From: an uncultured cyanobacterium
GTDB lineage: Bacteria > Cyanobacteriota > Cyanobacteriia > PCC-6307 > Cyanobiaceae
Direction of reading: 5' to 3'
Assembly (NCBI GenBank): GCA_903862155.1
Contig: CAIOXF010000015.1
Location: 1-23,879 of the forward strand
Length of the DNA: 23,879 nucleotides
Of the stretch, positions 7,270 through 14,086 are shown piece by piece. The translations under genes and the position numbers were made by a program. Position 1 is the stretch's first letter. Each line of letters starts with the position of its first letter. The notes below the pieces were generated by a model, which made no database searches, was not told the DNA's origin, and saw nothing but the letters and a program-made list of their open reading frames with translations.

Positions 7270-8373
7270 CTACCACGTGTGTGCAGCCGGAGAATCCGGT
7301 TCCCACGGAGCGAAATCCTCTGCAAAACAGTCCTCCCGGATCGCCTGAGCCATGGCCGTGGTGAAGCGGATCAACTGGGTGAGGTTGTGCAGGCTGAGCA
7401 GGATTTTGCCCAGCATTTCCTCGCTCTTGATCAGGTGGTGCAGGTAGGCCCGCGTGTGGTGCCTGCAGGCCGGACACGGGCAGCGGGCATCCATCGGTGT
7501 GTGGTCGTGGCGGAAGCGCGCGTTCTTGAGGTTCCAGCGTTCGCCGCCCACGAGCGCCGCGCCGTGGCGCCCCAGCCGGGTCGGCAGCACGCAATCGAAG
7601 AGGTCGAAGCCGTTGGCCACCGCCACGGCCATCTCCCGCAGCGTGCCGACGCCCATTAAGTAGTGGGGTTTGTCGACGGGGAGCAGCGGGCCCACCTGGC
7701 GCACGATTCGGTGCATCTCCTCCACCGGTTCGCCCACGCTCACCCCGCCCACGGCGATACCCGGCAGCCCCATGCTCGCCACCACCCGCGCCGACTCTTC
7801 CCGCAGCCGGGGGAAGCAGCCCCCCTGCACGATCCCGAACAGGGCCTGATCCGGCTTGTTGTGGGTGGCGATGCAGCGCTCCAGCCAGGCGTGGGTGCGG
7901 CGGCAGGCCACCTCCACATCGGCCTCGCTGGCCGGATAGGGCGGGCACTGGTCGAAGGCCATCGCCACATCGGCCCCAAGCGCCATCTGGATCTCCATCG
8001 AGCGCTCGGGCGTGAGCCTGATCCGGGCCCCGTCGCGGGGTGAGCGAAACACCACGCCGCGGTCGTCGATCTTGTTGATGTCGCCCAGGCTGAACACCTG
8101 GAAACCGCCCGAGTCGGTGAGCAGCGGGCCGCTCCAGCCCATGAAGCGGTGCAGGCCGCCTGCGTCGGCCACGATCTGCTCGCCGGGCTGCAGGTGCAAG
8201 TGATAGGTGTTGGCCAGGACCATCTGGGCGCCGGTGTCTTGCAGCTGGCTGGCCGTCACGCCCTTCACCGTGGCCAGGGTGCCCACCGGCATGAACCGGG
8301 GCGTGTCCACCACGCCATGGGGGGTGTGGAAGCAGCCGCAGCGGGCGCGGGTGCGGCTGCTGCGCGCTGTCAC
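7270..8373 (-). CDS. tgt: Queuine tRNA-ribosyltransferase (tRNA-guanine transglycosylase)
   Basis: Tgt swaps guanine 34 of GUN-anticodon tRNAs (Asp, Asn, His, Tyr) for the queuosine precursor preQ1. The 367-residue translation has DSGGFQ (87-92), the nucleophile loop FDCVLPTRLGRHG with D260, and the zinc ligands C298, C300, C303 and H329 in the exact C-x-C-x2-C-x25-H spacing. The GTG at 8373 is the first standard start codon, giving MTARSSRTRARCG. However, the open frame continues upstream and encodes PSFAFTV, which resembles the usual N-terminal F-x-F strand of the family, so the true start may lie upstream and be unusual. psbK follows at 32 nt. cobS starts divergently at 8436, leaving a 62-bp region for both promoters. 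Confidence 0.95.
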   Translation of the reverse strand: MTARSSRTRARCGCFHTPHGVVDTPRFMPVGTLATVKGVTASQLQDTGAQMVLANTYHLHLQPGEQIVADAGGLHRFMGWSGPLLTDSGGFQVFSLGDINKIDDRGVVFRSPRDGARIRLTPERSMEIQMALGADVAMAFDQCPPYPASEADVEVACRRTHAWLERCIATHNKPDQALFGIVQGGCFPRLREESARVVASMGLPGIAVGGVSVGEPVEEMHRIVRQVGPLLPVDKPHYLMGVGTLREMAVAVANGFDLFDCVLPTRLGRHGAALVGGERWNLKNARFRHDHTPMDARCPCPACRHHTRAYLHHLIKSEEMLGKILLSLHNLTQLIRFTTAMAQAIREDCFAEDFAPWEPDSPAAHTW

Positions 8374-8435
8374 CGTGAAGGCGAAGGATGGGATCGTGAT
8401 GGGGCCGAGCTGGTGCGACTCAAACGCTAGGTGCC

Positions 8436-9236
8436 GTGGTGTTGCCCTCTCTGCTGAGTCGCCTGCGGCAGGCCCTGGCCGATGCCGCTGGGGCTTGGAT
8501 CTTTTATTCGGTGCTGCCGGCCTGGCCTGGTGTGGCGCCGCGCTTTGAGCGCATCGCCCGTTTTGCGCCCCTGGTGGGCCTGACCATTGGGGGATGTCAG
8601 GGATTGTTGTGGTGGCTCACGGCGCTGTGGCTGCCGGCTGAGGCCAGGGCGCTGCTGGTGCTGGCCCTGGGCCTCTGGCTGAGTGGCGGGCTCCACGCTG
8701 ATGGGGCCATGGACACCGCCGATGGTCTGGCGGCAGGCAAGCGGGCCCTGGCCGCGATGGAGGACAGCCGGGTGGGGGCCTCCGGGGTGCAGGCGTTTGT
8801 GCAGGTGCTGCTCCTCAAGCTGGCGGGGCTGCTCTGCCTGGCCGAGCTCAGCCCGGCTGCGGTGGCTGCGGCTCTGGTATTCACCGGCTGGAGTGCCCGT
8901 ATCGCGCCGCTGCTGGCGATGCACGCCTTTCCCTATTTAAAGGAGGGGGAGGGCACCGCCGGTTTTCACCGCGAGCATCGGCGCGGTCTGCCCCGCGAGC
9001 TGCTGCCGGCCCTGGTGCTGCTGCCTGTGTTGATTGCGGTTCTGGTGTGCACCTGGCCGGACTGGGGGGTAGCTGGTGCGGCTGGTTTGTTGGCTCTGGT
9101 GCCGGTGCTGCTGGTGCCGCGCTGGATTGGCCGGCGCCTGGGCGGCCACAGCGGCGACACCTACGGGGCCTGTGTGGAGTGGGGCGAAGCGCTTGGGCTG
9201 CTGTTTATGGGGTTGGTGGCCCGGGCGGTAGCCTGA
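8436..9236 (+). CDS. cobS: Adenosylcobinamide-GDP ribazoletransferase (cobalamin synthase)
   Basis: CobS is an integral membrane enzyme that joins adenosylcobinamide-GDP to the lower-ligand nucleoside (phosphate), the end of cobamide assembly. The 266-residue protein carries the family signature GGLHADGAMDTADG (84-97), whose acidic residues bind Mg2+, and LEC-poor hydrophobic segments typical of a multi-helix membrane protein, followed by HSGDTYGACVEWGE near the C-terminus. The start is taken as GTG at 8436 (MVLPSLL); no ATG is available nearby. Picocyanobacteria are known to make pseudocobalamin, in which adenine replaces dimethylbenzimidazole, and CobS would act in that route here. No other cobamide gene lies in the window. 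Its last 32 nt overlap the end of the convergent histidine kinase gene. Confidence 0.93.
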   Translation: MVLPSLLSRLRQALADAAGAWIFYSVLPAWPGVAPRFERIARFAPLVGLTIGGCQGLLWWLTALWLPAEARALLVLALGLWLSGGLHADGAMDTADGLAAGKRALAAMEDSRVGASGVQAFVQVLLLKLAGLLCLAELSPAAVAAALVFTGWSARIAPLLAMHAFPYLKEGEGTAGFHREHRRGLPRELLPALVLLPVLIAVLVCTWPDWGVAGAAGLLALVPVLLVPRWIGRRLGGHSGDTYGACVEWGEALGLLFMGLVARAVA

Positions 9237-10326
9237 GCCGGAACGCATTGCCACTGCCGGAGAGCGCTGGATCCACGGCGGCGGGCGGACAGATCAGATT
9301 CAGGTCGCCGCCGAGGTTGCGGGCCAGTTCCCGGGCCAGGGCCAGGCCAAGACCGGTGCCGGGCACGGCCTGGCTCGTGCTGCCGCGCACGCCCCGCTCG
9401 AAGATCGCTTCCTGCTCGGCTGCAGGGATCGATGGGCCGCCGTCCCAAACCGTGAGCTGCCAGCCGCCGTCTGCCCCAGCTGCGCAATGAAGTCCCACCG
9501 GGCAACCGGCTGGGCTGTAGCGGAAGGCATTCTCCAGCAGGTTGGCGGTGATCTCGGCCACGGCCCCGGCGTCGCCCTGCCATACGGGAAGGCGGGCGGG
9601 CTGTCGCCAGGGCCGATTCTGCAGAGTGGCAGTGGCGGCGGCCCTCCTCACCAGCGGCTCCAGGGCGGGCGCGAGGGCTGCTTGGTGGCTGTCGCCCAGC
9701 GGGGGTAAAAGCAGGGGCGTGGGGGCAGCCGGCACCGCTAGCAGGGGCATGGGTTCGCCCAGTTGATCGAGCGCTTCCACGTAGCGGTTGAGCTGGCGCT
9801 CCTCAGCCAGCAGGCCCTCCACCAAGTTGCGGTGGGGGCTGCCGGGCTCCATACGCCGCAGCAACAACTGTCCGAAGGTGCGTAGGGCTGCCAGCGGGTT
9901 GCGCAGCTGGTGTAGGAGCAGCTGCATCCGCTCCCGTTGATGTTGTAGGTCGGCCTGGAGTCGTTGCTGTTCGAGATCCAGGCAGAGCGCTTCGGTGAGG
10001 GTGAGTGCCACGGCCTGCAGGCGCCGGCTCAACGGTGTGGGCCAGGGCACGGTGTTGGTTTCCACCTGCAGCGCGCCGAGCAGAACGTCTTGATGGCGGA
10101 GCGGTAGCCAGCGCCGTTCCTCGGCCGGCTGGCGCAGGGGGCTGTCGGGGCCCACGGTGGGCAGGGCCAGGCCCTCGCTGGGCCATTGGCCCACGGGCAC
10201 CAGATCGGGTGTGCTGCCGGCGCCCGGCTGGGCCACGTAAACGATCAGCGAACGCAGATCATCCCGGTCCGCAAACTGTGCGAGCTGGAAGCGCAGCAGC
10301 GTCAGAAACCGCTTGGAAACAGGCAT
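9205..10326 (-). CDS. Sensor histidine kinase, Hik2/CSK-like
   Basis: From the ATG at 10326 the protein has 373 residues. The H box is LLHQLRNPLAALRTFGQLL with H139 as the phosphorylated residue. The catalytic domain shows the N box NLLENAFRYSP (about 262-272), G1 DGGPSIP (295-301) and G2 GTGLGLALA (323-331). The H-box wording matches, from memory, the cyanobacterial Hik2 group, the relative of chloroplast sensor kinase, which responds to redox and salt signals. The N-terminal 115 residues look like a reduced GAF-type sensor, with no membrane helix, so the kinase is cytoplasmic. That region has a single cysteine, C115 at its very end. No response regulator gene is adjacent. A TTG at 10335 would add three residues. 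The 3' end overlaps cobS by 32 nt. Confidence 0.85.
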   Translation of the reverse strand: MPVSKRFLTLLRFQLAQFADRDDLRSLIVYVAQPGAGSTPDLVPVGQWPSEGLALPTVGPDSPLRQPAEERRWLPLRHQDVLLGALQVETNTVPWPTPLSRRLQAVALTLTEALCLDLEQQRLQADLQHQRERMQLLLHQLRNPLAALRTFGQLLLRRMEPGSPHRNLVEGLLAEERQLNRYVEALDQLGEPMPLLAVPAAPTPLLLPPLGDSHQAALAPALEPLVRRAAATATLQNRPWRQPARLPVWQGDAGAVAEITANLLENAFRYSPAGCPVGLHCAAGADGGWQLTVWDGGPSIPAAEQEAIFERGVRGSTSQAVPGTGLGLALARELARNLGGDLNLICPPAAVDPALSGSGNAFRLRLPPGPPTP

Positions 10327-10524
10327 CTGCGGCAATCAGCCCGACGAGCAGAAAAAATTTCTGGGCGGGCGTGGGAAATCTGGGAAAAAGTCTTAAGATC
10401 TCGGTATCGACCAATACTTCGCAGCCCGCGAGCGGTCGGCCAGGACATCTGCTTTTGACGGGCCACGGTTGCGTTCCCACGCGGCCGAGGCTACAGCAGA
10501 GGTAGTTGCGTTCTGGTGTGATTT

Positions 10525-10548
10525 GGCAGTCCGGTCGGACGGACTGCC
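10525..10548. repeat. Perfect 9-bp inverted repeat
   Basis: GGCAGTCCG (10525-10533) and CGGACTGCC (10540-10548) are exact reverse complements around a 6-nt GTCGGA spacer. As DNA it could be an operator; as RNA it would make a stable hairpin in the DUF3155 leader. No T run follows, so it is not a typical terminator. Confidence 0.7.
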
Positions 10549-10624
10549 GCGATCTCTGATGTCGGCGCCCTGCCGGCTCTCATCTGCTCCGGGCACCAGA
10601 TGGTTGGGCGTTGCTCATGCTGCT

Positions 10625-10664
10625 CCGTGCCGGATCACCCGTGCCGGATGGCTTTGTCCCGGAT
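10625..10664 (+). repeat. Iterated CCGGAT motifs before the DUF3155 gene
   Basis: The 11-mer CCGTGCCGGAT occurs at 10625-10635 and again at 10639-10649. A weaker third copy, TGTCCCGGAT, ends at 10664. The CCGGAT cores thus begin at 10630, 10644 and 10659, spaced 14 and 15 bp. They may be regulator sites or chance iteration in GC-rich DNA. Confidence 0.5.
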
Positions 10665-10737
10665 TCACGTCCTGCACCTGTAGGCGGTTTGCGGTTCTCC
10701 TCGTCCCCCTCCAACCCCTGTCCTGGGGAGTTCTTTC

Positions 10738-11109
10738 ATGTCTAAGAAGCGCAAGCGGATCAGCCGCCGCCGTCTGGCCGGCCAGCGTGTTCTCGCCCAC
10801 GTGTCCACCTTCAACCTGGAAACCGGCTCCCATAAGCCGGTGACCGCTGCCCGCCGCTATATCGCCGAAAACAGCATCACGGCGCCGGCGATCCTGAATG
10901 TGCGCCGCAATGAGCACACCACTGACCGCTTCTTCTGGGGGGAGAAGGGTCTGTTCAGCGCCCAGTACGCCGAGGAAAATCACTTCCTCTTCCCCTCGCT
11001 GCGCGAGATCGTGGATCGCATCGGTGAGGACGTGCTGTTCGAGGGCCTTGAAGCCCTGGCTGCCGACGATTGGGAGGAAATGGAGGAGTACGAGTACGCC
11101 TTCGTTTGA
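10738..11109 (+). CDS. DUF3155 family protein (conserved in cyanobacteria)
   Basis: This 123-residue protein starts with a strongly basic segment (MSKKRKRISRRR), has the highly conserved core RRNEHTTDRFFWGEKGLF (56-73), and ends in an acidic tail (DDWEEMEEYEY). I recognise it as DUF3155, a small family I know only from cyanobacteria, with no established function. The basic front and acidic end suggest binding to nucleic acid or to another protein, but that is inference. There is no signal peptide or membrane helix, so it should be cytoplasmic. The ATG at 10738 follows a good GGGGAG ribosome-binding site. A long intergenic region lies upstream, and a tandem repeat plus a strong terminator lie downstream, so it is probably transcribed alone. 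Confidence 0.88.
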   Translation: MSKKRKRISRRRLAGQRVLAHVSTFNLETGSHKPVTAARRYIAENSITAPAILNVRRNEHTTDRFFWGEKGLFSAQYAEENHFLFPSLREIVDRIGEDVLFEGLEALAADDWEEMEEYEYAFV

Positions 11110-11169
11110 TCGGCTGTTTCGGCTGATCGGCTGTTTCAGCTGATCGGCTGTTTCAGCTGATCGGCTGTT
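11108..11169 (+). repeat. 17-bp tandem repeat, 3.6 copies
   Basis: The unit GATCGGCTGTTTCAGCT starts at 11108, 11125, 11142 and 11159. The first copy differs by one base (CGGCT for CAGCT) and the last is cut after 11 bases. The array begins inside the stop codon of the DUF3155 gene. Each unit contains GCTG-TTT-CAGC, a small hairpin. Confidence 0.95.
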
Positions 11170-11207
11170 GCTGAACGCGAGGCGCGCTGTCGACCGCACC
11201 GCTCCTG

Positions 11208-11234
11208 ACCCGGCCTGTTCAGGCCGGGTTTTTT
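11208..11234 (+). terminator. Rho-independent terminator of the DUF3155 gene
   Basis: ACCCGGCCTG (11208-11217) pairs perfectly with CAGGCCGGGT (11220-11229) around a TT loop, followed by a run of six T ending at 11234. This is a textbook intrinsic terminator on the plus strand, about 100 bp after the DUF3155 stop. Confidence 0.93.
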
Positions 11235-11252
11235 GTTGCCTGTCTGTCTCCT

Positions 11253-11900
11253 TCAGGCCAGGCAGTGGCGCACGAAGCTGGCGATCTCCGGCAGCACGGC
11301 CTGATCAATCGTGTGGCCGCCGCTGAAGGGCAGCAACCGCACCGTTGCGCCCGCCTGGGTGAGAGTGTTCAGCACCGCTTCACTGGCGGCGTATGGCACC
11401 ACGGGATCCTCGCGGCCATGGCTGAGCAGCACCGTCGGCAGCGCCTGGCCGGTGGTGGGCGCTGGATGCCAACCCTCATGGGGGAAGCCGCTGCAGGCCA
11501 CGATTCCGGCCAGTGGCAGCCCACTGCCCACATCCAGGGCCATGGCGCCGCCTTGGGAGAAGCCAAGAACCACCGTGCGCTCCAGCGGCACGCTGCTGGC
11601 GAGTGCCGCCAGACGGCTGGTCAGGGCGGCGCGAGCCCCGGGTAGTTGGCTCCAGTCGATCGGTTGCAGGCCGTACCACTGGCGGCCCACGCCATAGGGG
11701 TGGGGTTCCGGAGCGCGCAGGGCCACCACGCTCACCTTCGGGCCCACGAGCAGCTCGCCCAGATCGAGCAGGTCGTCGGCGTCGGCGCCCCAGCCGTGCA
11801 GCAGCACCAGTCGGGAATCGGCGTCGGCGGGACCCAGCTGCAGGCCCTCGCCGGCGGCTTCAGGCAGGCCGTTGCTGGCCGGGATCGGGCTCTGGGTCAT
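11253..11900 (-). CDS. Carboxylesterase/phospholipase-like alpha/beta hydrolase
   Basis: The 215-residue protein has the small esterase form of the alpha/beta-hydrolase fold. LLHGWGAD forms the oxyanion region, GFSQGG carries the nucleophile S115, HGREDPVVP carries D165 and SGGHTI carries H196, completing the catalytic triad. This arrangement and length fit the phospholipase/carboxylesterase (YpfH, acyl-protein thioesterase-like) group, which hydrolyses short carboxylic esters or thioesters in the cytosol; the natural substrate is not known. The start is ATG 11900; a TTG at 11903 directly before it would add one residue. purH starts divergently 57 bp away. The DUF3155 terminator ends 18 bp from its stop on the opposite strand. 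Confidence 0.88.
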   Translation of the reverse strand: MTQSPIPASNGLPEAAGEGLQLGPADADSRLVLLHGWGADADDLLDLGELLVGPKVSVVALRAPEPHPYGVGRQWYGLQPIDWSQLPGARAALTSRLAALASSVPLERTVVLGFSQGGAMALDVGSGLPLAGIVACSGFPHEGWHPAPTTGQALPTVLLSHGREDPVVPYAASEAVLNTLTQAGATVRLLPFSGGHTIDQAVLPEIASFVRHCLA

Positions 11901-11957
11901 CAAAAGCGCATGGGGGCTGCTGCGTAGGTTGGCGTTCTGCCCTCCAATGCCGCTGCC

Positions 11958-13508
11958 ATGGCCCCCACCGCGTTGTTGAGCGTCTCCAACAAGGAGGGCC
12001 TGGTGCCCCTCGCCCAGGGGCTTCTCGATGCCGGTTATCGGCTGATCTCCAGCGGCGGCACCGCCTCAGCACTCCAGGCGGCAGGCATCCCCGTGACCAA
12101 GGTGGCGGAGCATACCGGTGCTCCCGAGATCCTCGGCGGCCGAGTGAAAACGCTGCACCCCCGCATCCATGGCGGCATCCTGGCCCGCCGCGCCGAGCCT
12201 TCCCACCAGGCCGATATGGAGGCCCAGGGCATCGACCCGATCGATGTGGTGGTGGTCAACCTCTATCCCTTCCGGGAAACGGTGGCCGATCCCAACGTGG
12301 CTTTCGATACCGCGATCGAGAATATCGACATCGGTGGGCCGGCCATGGTGCGCGCCGCCGCCAAGAACCATGCCGATGTGGCGGTGCTCACCAGCCCGGC
12401 GCAATACGAGGGTTTCTTGGCCGCGCTGAAAGCCGGTGCGGTGGATCAGGCCCTGCGCCGGTCTCTGGCCCTGGCAGCGTTCCAGCACACGGCTGAATAC
12501 GACACAGCCATCAGCACCTGGCTAGCGGCCCGGTTGGCCCAGGACGGTGTGGCCGCCGCCGAGCCCCTGCGGCTGGAGCTGCCCGCCCGACAGACCCTGC
12601 GCTATGGCGAAAATCCCCACCAGCCCGCCACCTGGCACAGCGCTCCCTCTGCCGGTTGGGGCGGTGCCGAGCAGCTCCAGGGCAAGGAGCTCAGTTACAA
12701 CAACCTGATCGACCTCGACGCGGCCCTGGCCACCGTGCGCGAGTTCGGCTATGGCCCCGGCAGCCAGCCCGCAGCGGTGGTGGTCAAGCACACCAACCCC
12801 TGTGGTGTGGCCACCGGCAGCGATGGGGCTAACGCCCTTACCCGCGCCCTCGATGCCGATCGGGTGAGCGCCTTCGGCGGAATCGTTGCGATCAATGCGC
12901 CCGTGGATGGGGCCACCGCCCAGCAGCTCACCAGCCTGTTCCTGGAGTGTGTGGTGGCTCCGGGCTTCGATGCCGAGGCCCGAGCCCAGCTGGCGGCCAA
13001 GCCCAACCTGCGGTTGCTGGAGCTCTCCCCTGAAGCCATCAACCGGGCCTCGCGCCAGCAGCTGCGTACCGTGCTCGGTGGGGTGCTCGTGCAGGAACTC
13101 GACGACCAACTGGTGGAGGAGAGCGCCTGGCAGGTGGTGAGCGAGCGCCAGCCCAATGCCGAGGAGATGGAGGATCTGCGCTTCGCCTGGAAGCTGGTGC
13201 GCCATGTGCGCTCCAATGCCATCACCGTGGCCAAGGCCGGCCAGAGCCTTGGTGTGGGTGCCGGCCAGATGAACCGGGTGGGTTCGGCGCGGTTGGCCCT
13301 GGAGGCCGCCGGTGGGCAGGCCCGCGGTGCGGTGCTGGCCAGCGATGGCTTCTTCCCCTTCGACGACACGGTTCGCCTGGCCGCCAGCCATGGCGTCACG
13401 GCCGTGATTCAGCCGGGCGGCAGCGTGCGGGATGCCGATTCGATCACTGCCTGCAATGAGCTCGGGCTGGCGATGGTGGTGACGGGTCGCCGTCACTTCC
13501 TGCACTGA
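11958..13508 (+). CDS. purH: Bifunctional AICAR transformylase / IMP cyclohydrolase
   Basis: PurH carries out the last two steps of IMP synthesis: transfer of a formyl group from 10-formyl-THF to AICAR, then ring closure. The 516 residues match the usual length. The N-terminal cyclohydrolase domain has SVSNKEG, SSGGTA (31-36) and KTLHPRIHGG (64-73). The C-terminal transformylase domain has VVKHTNPCG, with the catalytic K277-H278 pair, GGIVAIN, and FFPFDDTVRLAA near the end. The start is ATG 11958. Because it uses a folate, it links to glyA later in the window. A GC-rich structured stretch follows its stop, before a DUF4079 gene on the same strand. Confidence 0.97.
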   Translation: MAPTALLSVSNKEGLVPLAQGLLDAGYRLISSGGTASALQAAGIPVTKVAEHTGAPEILGGRVKTLHPRIHGGILARRAEPSHQADMEAQGIDPIDVVVVNLYPFRETVADPNVAFDTAIENIDIGGPAMVRAAAKNHADVAVLTSPAQYEGFLAALKAGAVDQALRRSLALAAFQHTAEYDTAISTWLAARLAQDGVAAAEPLRLELPARQTLRYGENPHQPATWHSAPSAGWGGAEQLQGKELSYNNLIDLDAALATVREFGYGPGSQPAAVVVKHTNPCGVATGSDGANALTRALDADRVSAFGGIVAINAPVDGATAQQLTSLFLECVVAPGFDAEARAQLAAKPNLRLLELSPEAINRASRQQLRTVLGGVLVQELDDQLVEESAWQVVSERQPNAEEMEDLRFAWKLVRHVRSNAITVAKAGQSLGVGAGQMNRVGSARLALEAAGGQARGAVLASDGFFPFDDTVRLAASHGVTAVIQPGGSVRDADSITACNELGLAMVVTGRRHFLH

Positions 13509-13532
13509 GCATCCAGCCGTGCAGCAGCAGGC

Positions 13533-13576
13533 GGGCGGCGGCGAGCGGTAGCTTCGCCCGAGCTGTTGCGCCGCCC
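13533..13576 (+). other. GC-rich nested hairpin between purH and DUF4079
   Basis: GGGCGGCG (13533-13540) pairs with CGCCGCCC (13569-13576). Inside, GGCGA and TCGCC can form a second, shorter stem. There is no T run, so it may act as an attenuating or RNA-stabilising structure between the two genes rather than a normal terminator. Confidence 0.4.
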
Positions 13577-13600
13577 CCGGTCGGCTGATTTCCACGCCCC

Positions 13601-14065
13601 ATGCCCGAGTCGCTCGCTTACAACCTCAACTTTCTGCACCCGCTGCTGATGTGGGCCCTCCTGGCCCTCTCGGGCTACGGGATGTTCCTCGGCATCAAGA
13701 CCAAGAAAACCCGCACCGCTGACGCCGAAACCCGCAAGACCCTGATCAAGGGTCAATTCGCCAAGCGCCACTTCCTAGTGGGTGGCCTGATGCTGGCCCT
13801 CATGGTGCTGGGCACCTTTGGCGGCATGGCCGTCACCTATCTGAACAACGGCAAGTTGTTCGTTGGGCCCCACCTGTTGGTGGGCATCGGCATGACCTGC
13901 CTGGTGGCCCTGGCCGTGGCGCTGATCCCGCTGATTCAGCAGGGCAACTTGATCGCCCGCAAGGCCCACGTGGGCTTGAACATGCTGATGATGACCCTCT
14001 TCCTCTGGCAGGCCGTCACTGGCATGCAGATCCTGAACAAGATCTGGGAAAATCGTCCGGCCTAA
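13601..14065 (+). CDS. DUF4079 four-helix membrane protein
   Basis: The 154-residue protein has four hydrophobic segments, at about residues 10-31, 58-80, 88-110 and 123-145. Each helix region has one histidine at or near its start: H13, H57, H91 and H123. I recognise this as DUF4079, a family of cyanobacteria and plastid-bearing lineages whose layout recalls cytochrome b561-type proteins, in which such histidines hold b hemes. Heme binding here is therefore plausible but not shown. A charged loop (IKTKKTRTADAETRKT, 32-47) separates the first two helices. It begins 92 bp after purH on the same strand, past a structured spacer. It probably sits in the thylakoid or plasma membrane. Confidence 0.8.
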   Translation: MPESLAYNLNFLHPLLMWALLALSGYGMFLGIKTKKTRTADAETRKTLIKGQFAKRHFLVGGLMLALMVLGTFGGMAVTYLNNGKLFVGPHLLVGIGMTCLVALAVALIPLIQQGNLIARKAHVGLNMLMMTLFLWQAVTGMQILNKIWENRPA

Positions 14066-14086
14066 GTCCCCGCCTGGGTCTGAAGG

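Larger units (their letters stand above)
10327..10737. other. Long intergenic region with inverted and direct repeats
   Basis: This 411-bp stretch separates the divergent kinase and DUF3155 genes and is by far the longest gap in the window. I see no convincing protein gene in it. The first 80 bases are comparatively AT-rich (runs GAAAAAATTT and GGAAAAAG, and a TAAGAT at 10394-10399 that could be part of a -10 element). Further on come a 9-bp inverted repeat (10525-10548), a 6-bp one, CATCTG/CAGATG (10581-10602), and three CCGGAT elements (10630-10664). It must contain the promoters of both genes and perhaps a long 5' leader or small RNA for the DUF3155 gene. Confidence 0.6.

Noticed and set aside
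10469..10843. Possible 124-codon gene in the long gap before DUF3155
   Set aside because: It overlaps the DUF3155 start in another frame, crosses the inverted repeat, and has no family-like sequence or clear ribosome-binding site.
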